A stretch of DNA of 64,000 nt from Grammothele lineata (GCA_002150815.3 NDFF03000391.1:1-64000); one strand, 5' to 3'. Counted from the first letter of the stretch, positions 35,180 to 47,346 are shown. Program-made: numbers and translations. Notes: a model not told the origin generated them from the letters alone.

Positions 35180-37693
35180 CTACGAATGTGTGTGCTCATT
35201 GGAAATGAGATCGCTGACCTTCCAGATTTTCACCGATCCTAAGAATCCACCAAACACAAAATACTGTTCGTCGTCCGAGAACGCGTAGACTTCCATTTCC
35301 TCGCCTGCGTGGTTCTTACGCGTCGCAAGACGTTTCCCATCGCTCGTTCTCCATAAGGCCCAAGATGTGGTGGATATGCGGGCAACGACATATGTGCCGT
35401 GCGGAGAGAATCCTAGACATTCAGGGAACTTTGATTCGAGGATAGAAAACCTTCTTCCAGTCAACATATTGATGATTTCCATGCTATCCGTTATAGACCG
35501 CAAGTGTAGCGCATGAGTGCCATTCCGCGAGAGTTTCGTCAAGCTACCAACGCGGTCGCATATCAATTTACCATCGTGTAAGTCTTCCAATGCGAGTGTC
35601 CTCCCAGTTTCCGGGTCCCACCGTAGGCATCTCGTAGACGTCACAGCAATGATAGTCCCGTCGGTCTGGTCAAAGGTAGCCGCAAGAATATCGTGATTGG
35701 ATTGACCAGAGTGTTGGCCGGATGCGGAGACGTGAAGAGTTTGCCATACACCAGTGTATGAGTTCCGTACAATGCATCGTCCATTCATACATTGCATAAT
35801 CCATCGGCTGTCGGGAGAGAATTCCAGGGTATGGTGAAGACCCACTGGTGTAGTTGAAGGGGAATCAAATACGCGGATGGGTGTGGTAGACGCCAAGGAC
35901 CAAAGTATGATCTGTCCGTCGTAGGCACAGGTAGCAATGAATCGACCGTTAGGAGACCAGGTGAAACCGACCAATTTCGTTTTGTGTAGGTTCCAACATA
36001 GTGGGTTAGAATCCCACGACGTCTCCCCCGTTGAGGTATCCCAGACTGCTATCTTCAGTGGATTCCAGCTGGCGCAAGCGAGCAATATACCATCGCAATG
36101 GAAGGCCAAAAAGAGTTCCGTACTTCCATATGCATTTCCCCACATCCATTCGCATATGAGCCGTCCAGATAGAGCCTCCCATACCATGATAGAGGGGTCA
36201 CTAATGAAACTCCCTACAGTGGCAACCTTTACATGGGGAGGTGACGATACTGCAATGGCGGAGATGGATTCTTGATGACCCTCACTGTTAATGGGTGTGT
36301 AGCCTGAAACTTCGGTCAGCACCAAAATAATACCACTATTATTTTTGCAATGGGTCCCTACCTGATATGAATGCTATGCTCAGGATATTGCGCCTGTAGA
36401 GCTCCGGAAATAGGTTGATGAAGACTTGAGTGCATTGCACAACTGCATTCCTTTTCACATCACGAAGGAATAATGAAATATCGCATTGGGTGATCTCATG
36501 AAGAGCAGACATAGGTTGCTGTAGTTGCCAAAAACATTTCATAATTTCTTCGCAGCATAATAGCTTCCTCGTGGCTTGAGACTGTACCCCATCGAATATA
36601 ATCGACAGTGTCTTGAGCATCCCAGGGAATTTTCGTGTCCTTTCTTGTGTGAGAAAGGCCAAGAGGCTACGGTCAAGAAGATTCATAACATTCTCTCGAT
36701 CATTGTCTCCATAGGGCTCGCAAAAAGATGTCATGTCGAAGATGAAAGTAATACTTTGAAGATTCTCATATTTGAACTTCAACAAATGGCAACTCACTAT
36801 GACCATGGATGATTTATATATCAATACCAACTGCTGGGATATTGGGAAATGGCTCACAGGTAGTGTCTTGGTCATTCACATTGCCCGCATTTATGAATAA
36901 GTCTTTCATCTGGGACAATATGTCGGGGTGAAGGAGTAGATCTAGTAGTCGTTCATGAATGTCTGATACCTAAATTTGACAAATGTCAGCAGAACACTCA
37001 TTCAAAGCGGTTCCTGCGCCTCACATTGAGAGCAGTAAGGCGCAATGACCGGCTCAGTTGCCCTTTCATTGAGGATATCATTGAAGGAGATATGACTGAG
37101 GATTGAAGCCTTAGTCTTGAACACGAGAGGGCTTTGAGATGGGGGAAGGAGAGGATGGGTCGCGTGAAGTCAGCCATCCGGGGAAACGTAATTTGGTCGA
37201 GGATCAGATTATGTATTCCGTTTGCCCTTGCCATGTAGAGACGTGTGATGGCTTTTACCGGAGGAAGATGACATTCAGGAGCATCTTCATCATTGTGAAG
37301 GGATAGTGCGACCAAGTGTGGTAGACGAGGGAGAAGCTTTGCAATGGTGGACTCAAAAGAAATTGTGCTAAGCTGAAAACCAGATTCATCCCTAATAGAA
37401 AGAGTCTCTACAAGACGTTGCAGCTGTGGGGAGGTATCGAAGGACCACAGGAGATTTTGTAGCTGCCGTGGTGTCTTCAAAAATACTGTTTTGTAGAGAT
37501 TATATCGGCTTCTTGGGAGCCATGCTTGACATACCAGCGCGCAGTTACATAGTGTCGCATAGCTGAGAGTCGCAAAATCGCAGGGGGAGGATTGGTGGGA
37601 CCTGTCGAGCGCGGAGAAATCTTCGTACGCAACTTCAGGCCCAAGCACGTCGATGATTCTCTCCGCAACCTCGATTGGCACCCGGGGTTTCAT
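35180..37693 (-). CDS. F-box protein with C-terminal WD40 repeats (paralogue C)
   Basis: Four exons, 37025-37693, 36880-36969, 36362-36833 and 35180-36303, give 784 aa, close to 792 and 788 in A and B. The F-box has P-I-E-V-A-E-R-I-I-D and C-A-L-V-C-Q-A-W-L-P-R-S-R. The WD40 part has M-V-W-E, A-V-W-D, I-L-W-S and K-I-W-K endings. The proposed second intron (36834-36879) is only 46 nt and in phase 0, whereas A and B have a phase-1 intron nearby. This is the least certain junction, and a frameshift cannot be excluded. The start at 37693 matches A. An upstream in-frame ATG at 37780 is an alternative. Confidence 0.8.
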
Positions 37694-38293
37694 GATTTGA
37701 GGCTGGGAGGCGGGTGGGGTGTAGTGGAGAACAAGATCGCGGGACTGAGGATGTAGGTGTCGTCCGCATCGACGAGACACTATCGTATATGGGAGAATCT
37801 ACGACGTGCACAGCTCAGTGGTCCCAAACCACGTGTCCGGACATATATCCTCCCAGCACCAGTAATTGACGCTTGAATGAGGCATGTGGAGCTAATCCAC
37901 ATGCCGTATCAACTCTCACAGCCTTTTCTATTCTCTGAGTAGTATACAAGTAGCGCATACGTGCACAGGATGTCCGTATCAGTCTCAAAGGTTCACCAAC
38001 GCTCATACCTCCCGCATTCTAAGAGGCGCGGTACTAGGGTTCCGCATACACTGTGGCGTACGAAGGCGTTGTGTGTATCTACACCAATCATAGAACACGG
38101 GCAGCAAAGAAGAGTGATTGCGCAGACGGTCTGGCAGGTCTCTGCTCGCTCACATAGCATGAGGTAGCAGCGCTCTGTTTCCCAGAATCGCGCTTCGCAA
38201 TTTCCATTCTCTACGCATCCCACCCCGGACTTGCTTACAATGAGAATACGCCTTCGACCCAAGAGTGAGATACGCGTAGCCGGCGGTCCATAC
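37694..38293. other. Intergenic region
   Basis: Promoter side of F-box/WD40 paralogue C and 3' flank of the second BTB gene. No further feature is seen. Confidence 0.45.
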
Positions 38294-39220
38294 CTAGTAC
38301 AGGTCCGACCCAAATACCTCCCTAATCATCGGCACGAAGTCTTGAGACCGTCTCAACGCACCCGCACTCACCGCCCCCGCCCGCGATCCCGGCTGGGCGT
38401 GCACGTTCGCGCCAGCCCCCGCCGAACCCTGCACGACGGGCCCGTGCGAGACCGAGCAGTAGTTGCACGCGCACGCGCACCGGTTCTCGAACACCACGCC
38501 CTCGCGCACCCTGAACAGCTTCGCGGCCGTGTCCCATCCGAGCGCTTCGAGCTCCGCGGGGGCGAGCACGTCCTGCTGCGCGAGCGAGAGGAGCGCGGGC
38601 TCGGTCCAGCCGGGGATGTGGAAGCGGCGGGCGAGGGCGATGCGTGCGGTGGGAGCGCGGACGAGCTTAGAGAGCTCGGCGATGGCTTGTTCGCGGATCG
38701 AGTCGAAGTACCACATTGTCGAAAGTTTGAGGACGGAGGTCCAGTCGTCTGGCGACATCGTGCGGGAGGGGCCATATGTACTGGCATGAATGCATGTGAG
38801 GGGCGACATCATGAGACGGAACAAATGAAGACAACATACGGGCTAAACATAACCCACAAAAGAGCGCGGAACTCAGCCTCTCCGATTCCATCTAAGCGAA
38901 GAGGATTCTCGTCGCTCGAGCCTTCTTGGAGGTGCGGGTTGTCGCGAGAGGGAAGCTTGAACGTGTCGGAGAATGCCGAGTCCTGGTCAAACGGCCGGCG
39001 AGGAACTTTGAAGAGAACGTCCTCGACCTGCCAGTCTCATTGTGAGTTACACATACTCAGCTGTCGAGCCGGTCAAGACACAACTCACGAGGAACACTAT
39101 GTCTTCGCAATAGAACTCGTCGTCGCGAGTCGGCGGCATCTGTAGTTTAGTTACGGTCGGTGAAGACGAGGGACTGACGACGGTGTACGATGATTCTGAG
39201 TCTGAGTCAGGAGTGAGCAT
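38294..39220 (-). CDS. BTB/POZ domain protein (copy 2)
   Basis: Three exons, 39089-39220, 38840-39027 and 38294-38780, give 268 aa from the ATG at 39220. Introns 39028-39088 (phase 0) and 38781-38839 (phase 2, GTATGT donor) are at the same codons as in copy 1 at 2214-3157. The BTB domain starts with D-D-E-F-Y-C-E-D-I-V-F and V-E-D-V-L-F-K-V-P-R. The C-terminal half has K-L-S-T-M-W, A-R-R-F-H-I-P-G-W and a C-A-C-N-Y-C cluster. The N-terminal 27 residues are Ser-rich. The two BTB genes lie 36 kb apart in the same orientation. A cullin-3 adaptor or chromatin role is possible from the family, but nothing here decides it. Confidence 0.87.
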
Positions 39221-39706
39221 GATTGGCGTCGCGAGGCGAGTACAGGTGTATACGGGCCCCAGAACGAACACGATGTTCGTCGGCGCGAACCATATTTGAA
39301 GCCTATATATTGAAGAACGAACCAATGAGTGCTGCGGTAGGCATCCTGGAGTGCTGAGAGCGTCGTCAGCTGTCTCGTGATTATCTCTCGTGCAATGTTG
39401 AGAGATACCCGAGTAACGGGTACTGTAGAAGACAACTGCTGCAGATGCTGCGGCAAACCTTGTACAGGCCCGTGATGTGGATGGGCGGAATGCGGACGCG
39501 ACTGGCTGTGCGTTCACTCGTCCAAGTTTGTTCCGATTCATGAGACAGAGGCTTGAAAGCTTCGTTTAAGGATGGTCGATACCTAAAACGAGACGTAGAA
39601 ATTCGTGATTGCAGTAGAGTTAAACAACGTAACTTCGTACAAGACAGTTTTCCGGAACGGGCAGGTAGAATGCTAAACGCCAGGCAGAAGACGATCACAG
39701 CCACTC
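39221..39706. other. Intergenic region
   Basis: Upstream flank of BTB copy 2 and 3' flank of the 263-aa gene. No feature is recognised. Confidence 0.45.
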
Positions 39707-40642
39707 CTACATGGAAGAGACTTCCACACCGCTCGCCTTCTGAGCCCATTCCAGCTGGGCGCGGTACTCTTCGTAGGCGTTCACCGCCCACTCGCCCTCG
39801 AATTTTGCCAGCTGGGCACAGAGAGTCTTGAGCTTCTGGAGGTACGTCGAAAGTTGCCATTCGGTTTTTAACATGGTGTCGTCGTTGATCACTGCATGCC
39901 AAATTGTCAGCCACGCGGGAGAGACGGGTACCTCGGTGAAAGCGGGCACAAATGCGTACCGTCATATAGTAGGTCGACGTCGTCCCTGAGAGTCACAATC
40001 TTCCGATAAATCTCCTTCCATCGTTTCCGCAAGGCCTGCCAGTGCAGCAGTACGAGGCCGCGCACGAAATGTGCAGCGGCGCGACCGACATACCGCCCGA
40101 CCACACAGCGCGGCCCAAAGAGCTCTAGGGCGATCTCTTTGACAGCGGGCTCAACGTCGGGCGCGGCGTCGGTCGTGCATATAAACTGTGGATGAGCGAG
40201 CCACCATGGTCGTCAATTACTCGGGTTATACGGACGATGCAGACAGAGTGCGGGGACTCACCCGATGCTCCTCCGCGAGTCCGTAAACGGTCAGTCGGCG
40301 GGCGTTGCAGTGGCGCTCGACGACCGACCGGAGCCTCCAGCGGTCCTCCCACTCGCCCTTCTGCCATGCATCTAGGGCCTCCCGTCCCCGCGCGAGCGCG
40401 TCGTCGCTCGTCGTTAGGTACTCCCGCCGCCCCGCCGCCGAAGCCGCCCTGTAGCGCTCTACGAAGTACCGGATGCGGTCGAGCTTGTCCTGCGAGAGCT
40501 CGGGGAACATAGCTACGTTGGCCATGGGGCTCCATGGCGGGACCTGGGTCCCCGTGCGCTCCTGCCACGGCAGCCAGCACCAAGGCTGGTCACCGTCTGC
40601 GGCGAGGGTGACTAGGAGCTCCACATGGCTTCTATGGGGCAT
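39707..40642 (-). CDS. Hypothetical protein, 263 aa
   Basis: Exons 40262-40642, 39960-40185 and 39707-39891 give 263 aa with consistent phases and strong donors (GTGAGT, GTACGC). The N-terminus is Trp/Pro-rich (W-C-W-L-P-W). The rest is strongly helical and charged, with likely coiled-coil stretches around K-R-W-K-E-I-Y-R-K-I and the final Leu/Gln/Glu-rich exon. There is no signal peptide or membrane segment. I do not recognise the family. A TATA-like element lies 90-100 bases upstream. Confidence 0.75.
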
Positions 40643-40731
40643 TTTGAGGGTTGGCTGGTCAGATGGTTGGTGTACGGGCGTGGTGGGAGATGAGAGGAAA
40701 GAGAGCAGTGGTGCCCCGAACCTAGAGGGAC

Positions 40732-40743
40732 CGTTTATATAGG
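40732..40743 (-). promoter_or_regulatory. TATA-like element of the 263-aa gene
   Basis: The minus-strand motif ctatataaac is a near-consensus TATA box about 95 bases before the start codon at 40642. Confidence 0.5.
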
Positions 40744-42558
40744 CGGAACCGCGAGAGAAGCCGTCACGCCTTCGGCTAAGGATTGGGGTGGTACATTGCG
40801 GACCACCCAATGGCCTGCCTAGCCGTGAGTAATCATAAGTAATCGTCTAAGTACTAGGCTTGGCCTTGTTCGTTAACTCTGCGGCAGGAGCACTGGCAAT
40901 GAAGGAAGTTTGGCGCCTCAGCTCATAGATGAGCGTGAACGGGGCGACCACGTCGCCCCGCGCCATGACGGACAGCACTGTTGAAGCCGTGCAAAGGCAA
41001 TCGGCCCAACAGACATCTTCAGAGCGAATTTAGAGCGAAGTTTAGTATAATAAGTATGTGGGACTTACTGAGCACTGACCGCGCCCTGGACGATGAGATG
41101 AAATAATGTTTCGAGCTATCCCTACCGAACAAGTTTGACCAGCGCGTGCGCTGAGAACAGAGGAATCACATACCACACTGTCCACACACTGTTAGTCATA
41201 GCTTCCGTCTCAAAGGAGACACACGCCTATGTGTCCCGTCGGTTCTTCCGAGAACTGCTCGAACATGAGCAAGCGGTCCTAGTGGGCGAGTTTCAGTGCG
41301 GCGTCAGCCGAGGATCGTCTTAGACGTGATCTTGATCGATGTCGCGCGCCGTTGGCGTAGACCATAGGAGATCCATAGTATGCACTAAGTATGCAAAGTT
41401 CCATAACATTGAAAGTAAAACCGCTTCAAGAGGAAAACGAGGAAGAGGCAAAGATCAACGGTGTTAGAGCGAAAGATGATGAGTTCGCGACGACCGCATC
41501 CGAGTCCTCCGTTGAACACGATGACGTCACGCGACTTTCGGGCGTCTAAATGAACGTTGCCTCCGAGTCCTGCCGCCAGCGACTTGCTTGCCTTTGACCA
41601 CTTGCAAGCAAGATCCTGTCTGTCCCTCTCAGTCCTAGTGTCAACTAGTCGTCCCTCTTCTCAAGCTCTGTTTCTTTCTACGGCACCTGCTGTGCACGGA
41701 CGCCTCGGACAGCGTTTGCCAATCCCTGTCTCTGAAGCCCTCTCTGAGACCAACGGTGCTACTCCTGTCAATGCCCTTGCACGCCAATATCGCCGACCCG
41801 ATTCCGCCTGAAAGTCAACACCTCCAATCTAACGTTGCACCGCCGGCTGAAACTCCTAAGATGGGGCCGACAGGGCGACCTGGAGCATCGTGCGCGGAGA
41901 TTTTCAGCGAGTGTGCGCTCAGCCGGAGGTCGGCCTCAGGTGCGTACTGCCCCCTACATGCGCTTCCACGCACTCTCCTCACGTCTATTGAGCAGGCGTT
42001 ACGGCTTCTTTGCGTTCCTCTCCGTGTGCGATGCCGTCGTCGCTTTCACCATATCCCCATCACGACCGTAGGCGTTCACCCTGTGTCATACGGCGTTCCA
42101 ACCTTCGTCTTCGAGATTCTCCCGCATCAGCACGCACCCGAGGGCCCGCCGACACGCCACGTACGTAGGATCGCCGGATGTTCGGGCACCGCTCGAAGGC
42201 TCTTTGCGCGAATCTGTAGGGCTCGACGCTAATCTGGATGACTGTGTGGGAATCCCTACTGGTAAGCTTGCAAATTCTGTCTTCGCCCATGCTTCTATGA
42301 ACTTCGGGACCGACGGTCGCAGGACGTTCGTACCATGAGTGCTCTAGGTCGGCTGTAGGAAGTCTCGATGTAGTGTCCGCAGCGTTCGACATCAACGTGA
42401 CTTCGAAGGCATGCGGAAACGTGTCATTGGAGTACGTGTAGTGCGCGAAGCGACGCGTATAAGAGGTACGTGCTCGTTCGATTGTCCCGTACACTGCGGT
42501 CTCATCTTCGCTCCACCATTCCGTCCAGGCAGTACAGTCGAACCACCCCAAGCACGAG
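40744..42558. other. Divergent intergenic region
   Basis: About 1.8 kb between the minus-strand 263-aa gene and the plus-strand glycosyltransferase. Open frames are present on both strands, but none has recognisable content. Confidence 0.45.
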
Positions 42559-44889
42559 ATGACCTCGTCCACCAAACACATCGCCGTGTTCCCGCTAGAG
42601 GCGTGGGGTCAGTCCTTTGCCCGCCCCCTGCCCCTTTGCCTGCGCTGACTCTAGCTATCACACGCAGGCCACGCACGCCCAATGCTCAACTACAGCGCGC
42701 GCCTCGTCAAGCTGCAGCCCGTCACCGTCACCTTTCTCATCACGGACGGCTTCTACGAACGCGCCACTAAAGAGCTCGCGCGAAGTTTTGAAGACGGCGA
42801 GGAGGCGTTCGCGCAGCGCGTCCGGTGAGCCCTTCGTCGCCCTCTCTCCCATCCCCTCCCTTCCACGCAGTACGAACAGGATTGCGATACTGACGCGGAC
42901 ACCCAACGCACCGCGCAGGCTAGTGTCCATCGGGCCTGTCAACGCCTTTTCGCTGGAAGACGTCAAGCAGCGCTTCATCACCGCGTGGGACACGCTCGCC
43001 GCGGAGCAGGAGCTCGTCTGCGCCAACTCTGGGACGCGCTTCCCCGCACTGCCTAGACCCACGGGGATTATCTGTGACGTTCGTCCTTCCTTTTCCCTCG
43101 ACGAGTATGTGTCTAACGACTGTACCGCCGCGTCTACGCCTACTATCACAACCACACGGCAACTCCCAATAACGCAGTTCTTCGCCCTCGGACCCATCAA
43201 GCACGTCAAGGCCAAACATGGCGCAGACGTGAAGGTGTACGCCTGGGAAGCAGGAGACGTGTACGCTTTCGTCTCGATCTGCGGACCTGAAGCGCTCGGG
43301 GGCAAGGGCGACCTCCACGCGAAGCTGGAGGAGGAGGCGAAGAGGACGGGGAGGGAGTACTGGGAGTTGGCGAGGGAGGTGAGTTTTGGTCCCGTACTCG
43401 AAACGGGAGGAACGCTGACGAACGGGGCGGGGTGGGGCACAGGCGGTGTTGAAGCCGGAGGAGGGCAAGGTCGTGCGCATCCCGTCGCTGCCGCCGATGT
43501 ACGAGCACGAGTTCTTCCCCCAGGACGTACGTGCTTCCTCCTTGTCCCCACGAACGCCCCTTCTCCAGAGCAGACGCTGACGTATAGACCCGCGCGGGCG
43601 CAGTTCGAGTTCGCAGAAGACTTCGGCGTCGGAGTGTTCCCCCACATCAACAAGTAAGCCCATCTCCCCCCACATCTGCTCGTACGCGTGCTCACTACAC
43701 TAACACAGCGTCCTCGAAACCATCGTCGACGGCGTCTTCCTCTTCACCCCCGAGAGCTACGAGCCCGAGATCGTCCGCGCCGTCAAAGCCTGGTTCGCCA
43801 AGACCGACCGGCACGCGCTCGTCACGGGCCCCATGGTCCCGCCCACGTCCAAGGCGACCGCGAGCAAGAACGAGCTGCTACAGAGCAAAGACGCCAAGGC
43901 GGTGGTGGAGTTCTTGGAGGGGACGGTGGAGAGGAAGGGGGTGGGGGCGATGGTTTATGTGCGTGTGCTTCTCTAGGTGGGTGGGGAACGGGTGCTGACG
44001 CTGTGCGACCTGTGGTGTAGATCTCGTTCGGTTCGCTCTTCTGGCCAGTCAAGACGCCCGAGAAGATGTGGGCGTTCTTGGACGTGCTCACGGAGCTCGA
44101 TATCCCCTTCGTGAGTCCTTCCTCCCTTTCCCTACTCACATTCGTTCATGTGAGCGATTCATGCGCAGATTCTCAGCAGCGGCTCGGTCCTAGCGAAAGT
44201 CCCTGACGAGCTCAAGGAGAAGATCAATTCGTCTGGAAAGGGCCTCGTCGCCGGCTGGGCCCCGCAGCAGCTCATCCTGGAGCACCCTGTACGTATCCCC
44301 TTTACCCCTGTCTAGAGTAGAACTACGCTGACTTCATTACGCTCAACCAGGCCACGGGCTGGTTCGTCGCTCACGGCGGACAGAACGGCCTGACTGAGGC
44401 CATATGCGCTGGGGTGCCACTGTACGTGTGCTCTCCCTTCCCCCGCCTTTTCCCCCTCGCCTTCTCTTCTCATCTCTACCACACGCTCACTCTCGCCCTG
44501 ATAGAATCATGTGGCCCTTCGCCGCCGACCAACCTCACAACTCAGTGCACGTCACCGAGACGCTCGGGATCGGGTACGAGCTGCTCGAAGTCCGCTCCGG
44601 ACACGGCCTCAAGCCCATCTTCCGCACCGGCTACAAACCTGAGGGCACGATCGACGCGCTGAAGCGCGAAGCGCGCGAAGTGCTGGGGAAGGCGTTTGGG
44701 GAGGATGGGATGGAGAAGAGGGAGAGGATTAGGAGGGGGAGGGAGGAGGGGGGGAGGGAGGGGGAGGGGGGGGGCGGCGAGGAGGGATGCGGAGGTGTTT
44801 TTGGGGAGCGTGTGAGGGTGCGGATTTGGGGGGCGCGCGGGCGTGTAGAATGGGTACATCTCTTAGATTGTGATTTCGGAATGGAATAG
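42559..44889 (+). CDS. UDP-glycosyltransferase (GT1 family)
   Basis: Transfers a sugar from a UDP-sugar to a small acceptor (family knowledge); the acceptor is unknown. Eleven exons: 42559-42607, 42668-42824, 42919-43078, 43178-43378, 43443-43526, 43604-43653, 43709-43958, 44021-44110, 44169-44288, 44351-44421 and 44505-44889, about 538 aa as read. The N-terminal A-W-G-H-A-R-P carries the expected catalytic His. The C-terminal donor-binding signature reads W-A-P-Q-Q-L-I-L-E-H, then A-H-G-G-Q-N-G-L-T-E, A-G-V-P and D-Q-P-H-N-S. The frame becomes Gly/Arg-rich after about 44700. The next frame reads R-R-D-A-E-V-F-L-G-S-V and stops at 44813, a family-like ending, which suggests a 1-nt shift in the nine-G run at 44766-44774. 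Confidence 0.9.
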
Positions 44890-45146
44890 AACGTTCTGTA
44901 CTTGTGTGTCACATACCCCAGAAGGCCGAGAGATCTTGCGGAGGCGACCCGCCGTCCTGGCCTCTGGACGACAGCGAAACGAAACGAGGACGAAAGCAAA
45001 CCGCACGAAGCACACTCGAACAGACACGTCGACAACGAACACCAACGGCCTCATAAAAACAAACGTCCGAGGGCGCTACACCTACACTTGCAAAAAGTCT
45101 GTCCGGACTCCTCATCGAGCCCGCGTCGCTCCTCGGCCCGCCGCCC
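44890..45146. other. Intergenic region
   Basis: Convergent spacer between the glycosyltransferase and the membrane-protein locus. No feature is recognised. Confidence 0.4.
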
Positions 45147-45530
45147 CTATGTACGCGTCGTCGTCCATGCGATCGTGGGCGCGCTAAAAAGCGTGCGCGT
45201 CGTCGTGCCTGGGGTAGCGCTCGTCGCCGCTGTACGTGGGGGCACCGGCACTGACGGTGTAGAGCCCGAGCCTGAGTTTGGGCCGGGGTTGTACGCGGGC
45301 GAAGGCGCGTACGTGGCGTCGAAGGACATCCTAAGGCTGAGCGCGCGCGGATCCGAGACGAGCGCGGAGGACATGCTCGTCATTTGGGAGTAGGTACACC
45401 CTATGCCGGGGGCGAGAGGTGCGCCGTTGGAGGCGTGCGAGGGCGAGCGTGCGCTGAAGGCGGGAGGCGGGAGGCGGGGGAGAAGAGGCTCGAGAGGATC
45501 CCCCGCGCGCCGCCGGCCTCGTTCGAGCCG
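45147..45530 (-). other. Ser/Pro/Thr-rich in-frame extension of the membrane-protein gene
   Basis: After the TAA at about 45531, the same frame stays open to a TAG at 45147. The translation is rich in Ser, Pro and Thr and matches the sequence read from 58320-58800 downstream of the decayed second copy. The conserved reading suggests that this was, or is, the true C-terminal tail, so the TAA may be recent or may be spliced out. Confidence 0.45.
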
Positions 45531-47346
45531 TTAGACGGGTCGTTGCGTCGTGGTCGTCTCCTGCACGCCTGTGAGCGGGCTAGGGGTCACGGGTCGGCGG
45601 GTCCAGCACCCTTGAGCCTTCGGAGGAGACTCAGGAGAGTCCGCGTCGTTGATCCCCGGAGCGCCATCCTCGACGTCACCACCGTCGTCGGTACCGTTCC
45701 TCGGCGTGACCGGTACCGAGCCGCGCTGGACGACGAGGGCCCTGCTCGTGCTCGCGCAACTCGCAGACGACGAGGCGGGAGTGGCGGCGTGGCGGAAGAC
45801 GATGGTGGATTCGACGCCACCGAGGGAGCTGCCTGTGAAGTTGGATTTATCCAACGCGACGAGGATGATGATCGCCGTCGGGTATATGCCCTGTAGGTAA
45901 GTAGGCAGCGGAGATGCGAAACGCAAGTCGCGAGTCGCGAATCGCGCGCGCGCGAATGCAGCCTGTCGTCAGTCGAGGAACTTGACGGGAAAAGGAGGAC
46001 GGGAAAGCGCGGACGTACGACGAGGGGGATGAGGCAGCCCTTCAGGAAGTAGTCGAAGCCGCGCAGGACCACCTGCAGCTTGTGCGGCTCGCGCTCGAAG
46101 TGGATCTTGGTGACGAGCTGGTACGCGACAACGGCCATCTTTCGCGCGGCGCATGCGTACATGAATGTCAGTCGGCGCATACGAACGGGAGTGGTGCGGA
46201 AAGATATGTGCTCACCCACAGAAGGCAGTAGAGCAAGCCCGACTCGATGAGGAGCGAGAGGACGCGCTGTACGCGCGTACTGCGCTTCAGAGACGCCTTT
46301 TCGACGACATTCCTGTGCTCCCTGCGATGCGCGACCACAGTTAAAGTTGATGAGCGCGCGCGCAGAGCGACGAGAGACGCGGAAGTGCGCACCATGCCTT
46401 GATGCCGATCAAGGCCGTCGCGGCGAGATTCGTCACGAGCGAGAGGACAGACGCAGAGAGGCCCCAGAGGTCGTCCTCGAAGAGCGCACCGGAGGGGACA
46501 GATCCGAGATTGGACTCTCGGAGGTCACTGAACACAGCGGCTGGACAGGAGTCGCTGATGTCAAACAGGCTTGCGGCTGCGGCGCGGGTCATGGAGAGAG
46601 CGCGTCGTTGAGCGTTGGCCAATGAGGACGTGACGGTTGAGAAGGAGAGAAGGGACGTACAAAACGTCGCCCAGAGGAGCAGGAGGCACGCGCCACGGAC
46701 AAGAACGCTGTGGGGCCACAGCACCCAGACGCGCCACCACACGATTGCGTCCCCGAGAACGACCTGGATAGATTTGATTTAGAAACTCGTAGCAAAGAGA
46801 GAGCGCATAGAACGTACGTTGACAGCGAGGATTATCGTGGGCGCGCAGAGAGTGAGACCACGGATGGTACCGGGAAGGCCGTAGTAGTTGTAAAGGCAGT
46901 CGTTAGACGAGGGGAGCTGACCTGAGGACCGAAGCTCGCACAGTCGTGCTTGGCAATGAAACTGGACTTCGTAGGCTTGAACGATGTTGTAAACGCCGAC
47001 AGCATTGAGGAGAAGCGAGACCCAGTAGAAGACAGCCGAAGCGTACATGAGCAGCGTCGCGAGGAAGAGGACGAGGGCGCCAGGTCTCCTTAAGCCGTGC
47101 TGGCTGGATACAAATGTCTCATGAGCAGCGCGGTGACAGGAGAGGAAGGAGAAAGGCCGACATAAGTACGATTGCGGCGAAGAAAACGAGGCCGGTGAAG
47201 ATCCCGACCGCCGCCGTAGAGAGGACGACAAGGACGATGGCCGGATAGAGGGCGTCGGTGAACGCATCGAGCGCGGTGCCTGTTTGTAAGAGACTGATGT
47301 CAGGCGGGTCTAGCACAACGGGATGCGTCAGGATGGGGCCAGACAT
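45531..47346 (-). CDS. Multi-pass transmembrane protein (copy 1)
   Basis: Membrane protein of a type common in Agaricomycetes, with about seven hydrophobic segments. No enzymatic motif is seen and the function is unknown. Exon 1 (47170-47346) has an extracellular-type start and one helix (A-I-V-L-V-V-L-S-T). Exon 2 (46818-47099) holds two more helices and Cys pairs (H-C-Q-A-R-L-C, N-D-C-L-Y). Exon 3 (46661-46763) has W-W-R-V-W-V-L-W. Further exons to about 45531 include F-D-I-S-D-S-C, R-N-V-V-E-K, F-E-R-E-P-H-K-L and G-I-Y-P-T-A-I-I-I-L-V, then a Ser/Thr-rich tail. The start is the ATG at 47346. Its upstream flank is repeated near 55.1 and 62.1 kb, and a decayed copy of the gene lies at 60.1-61.9 kb. 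Confidence 0.78.

Noticed and set aside
41756..42581. Overlapping open frames of about 160-170 codons on both strands before the glycosyltransferase
   Set aside because: Neither shows a recognisable motif or exon chain, and the glycosyltransferase start is well supported independently at 42559.
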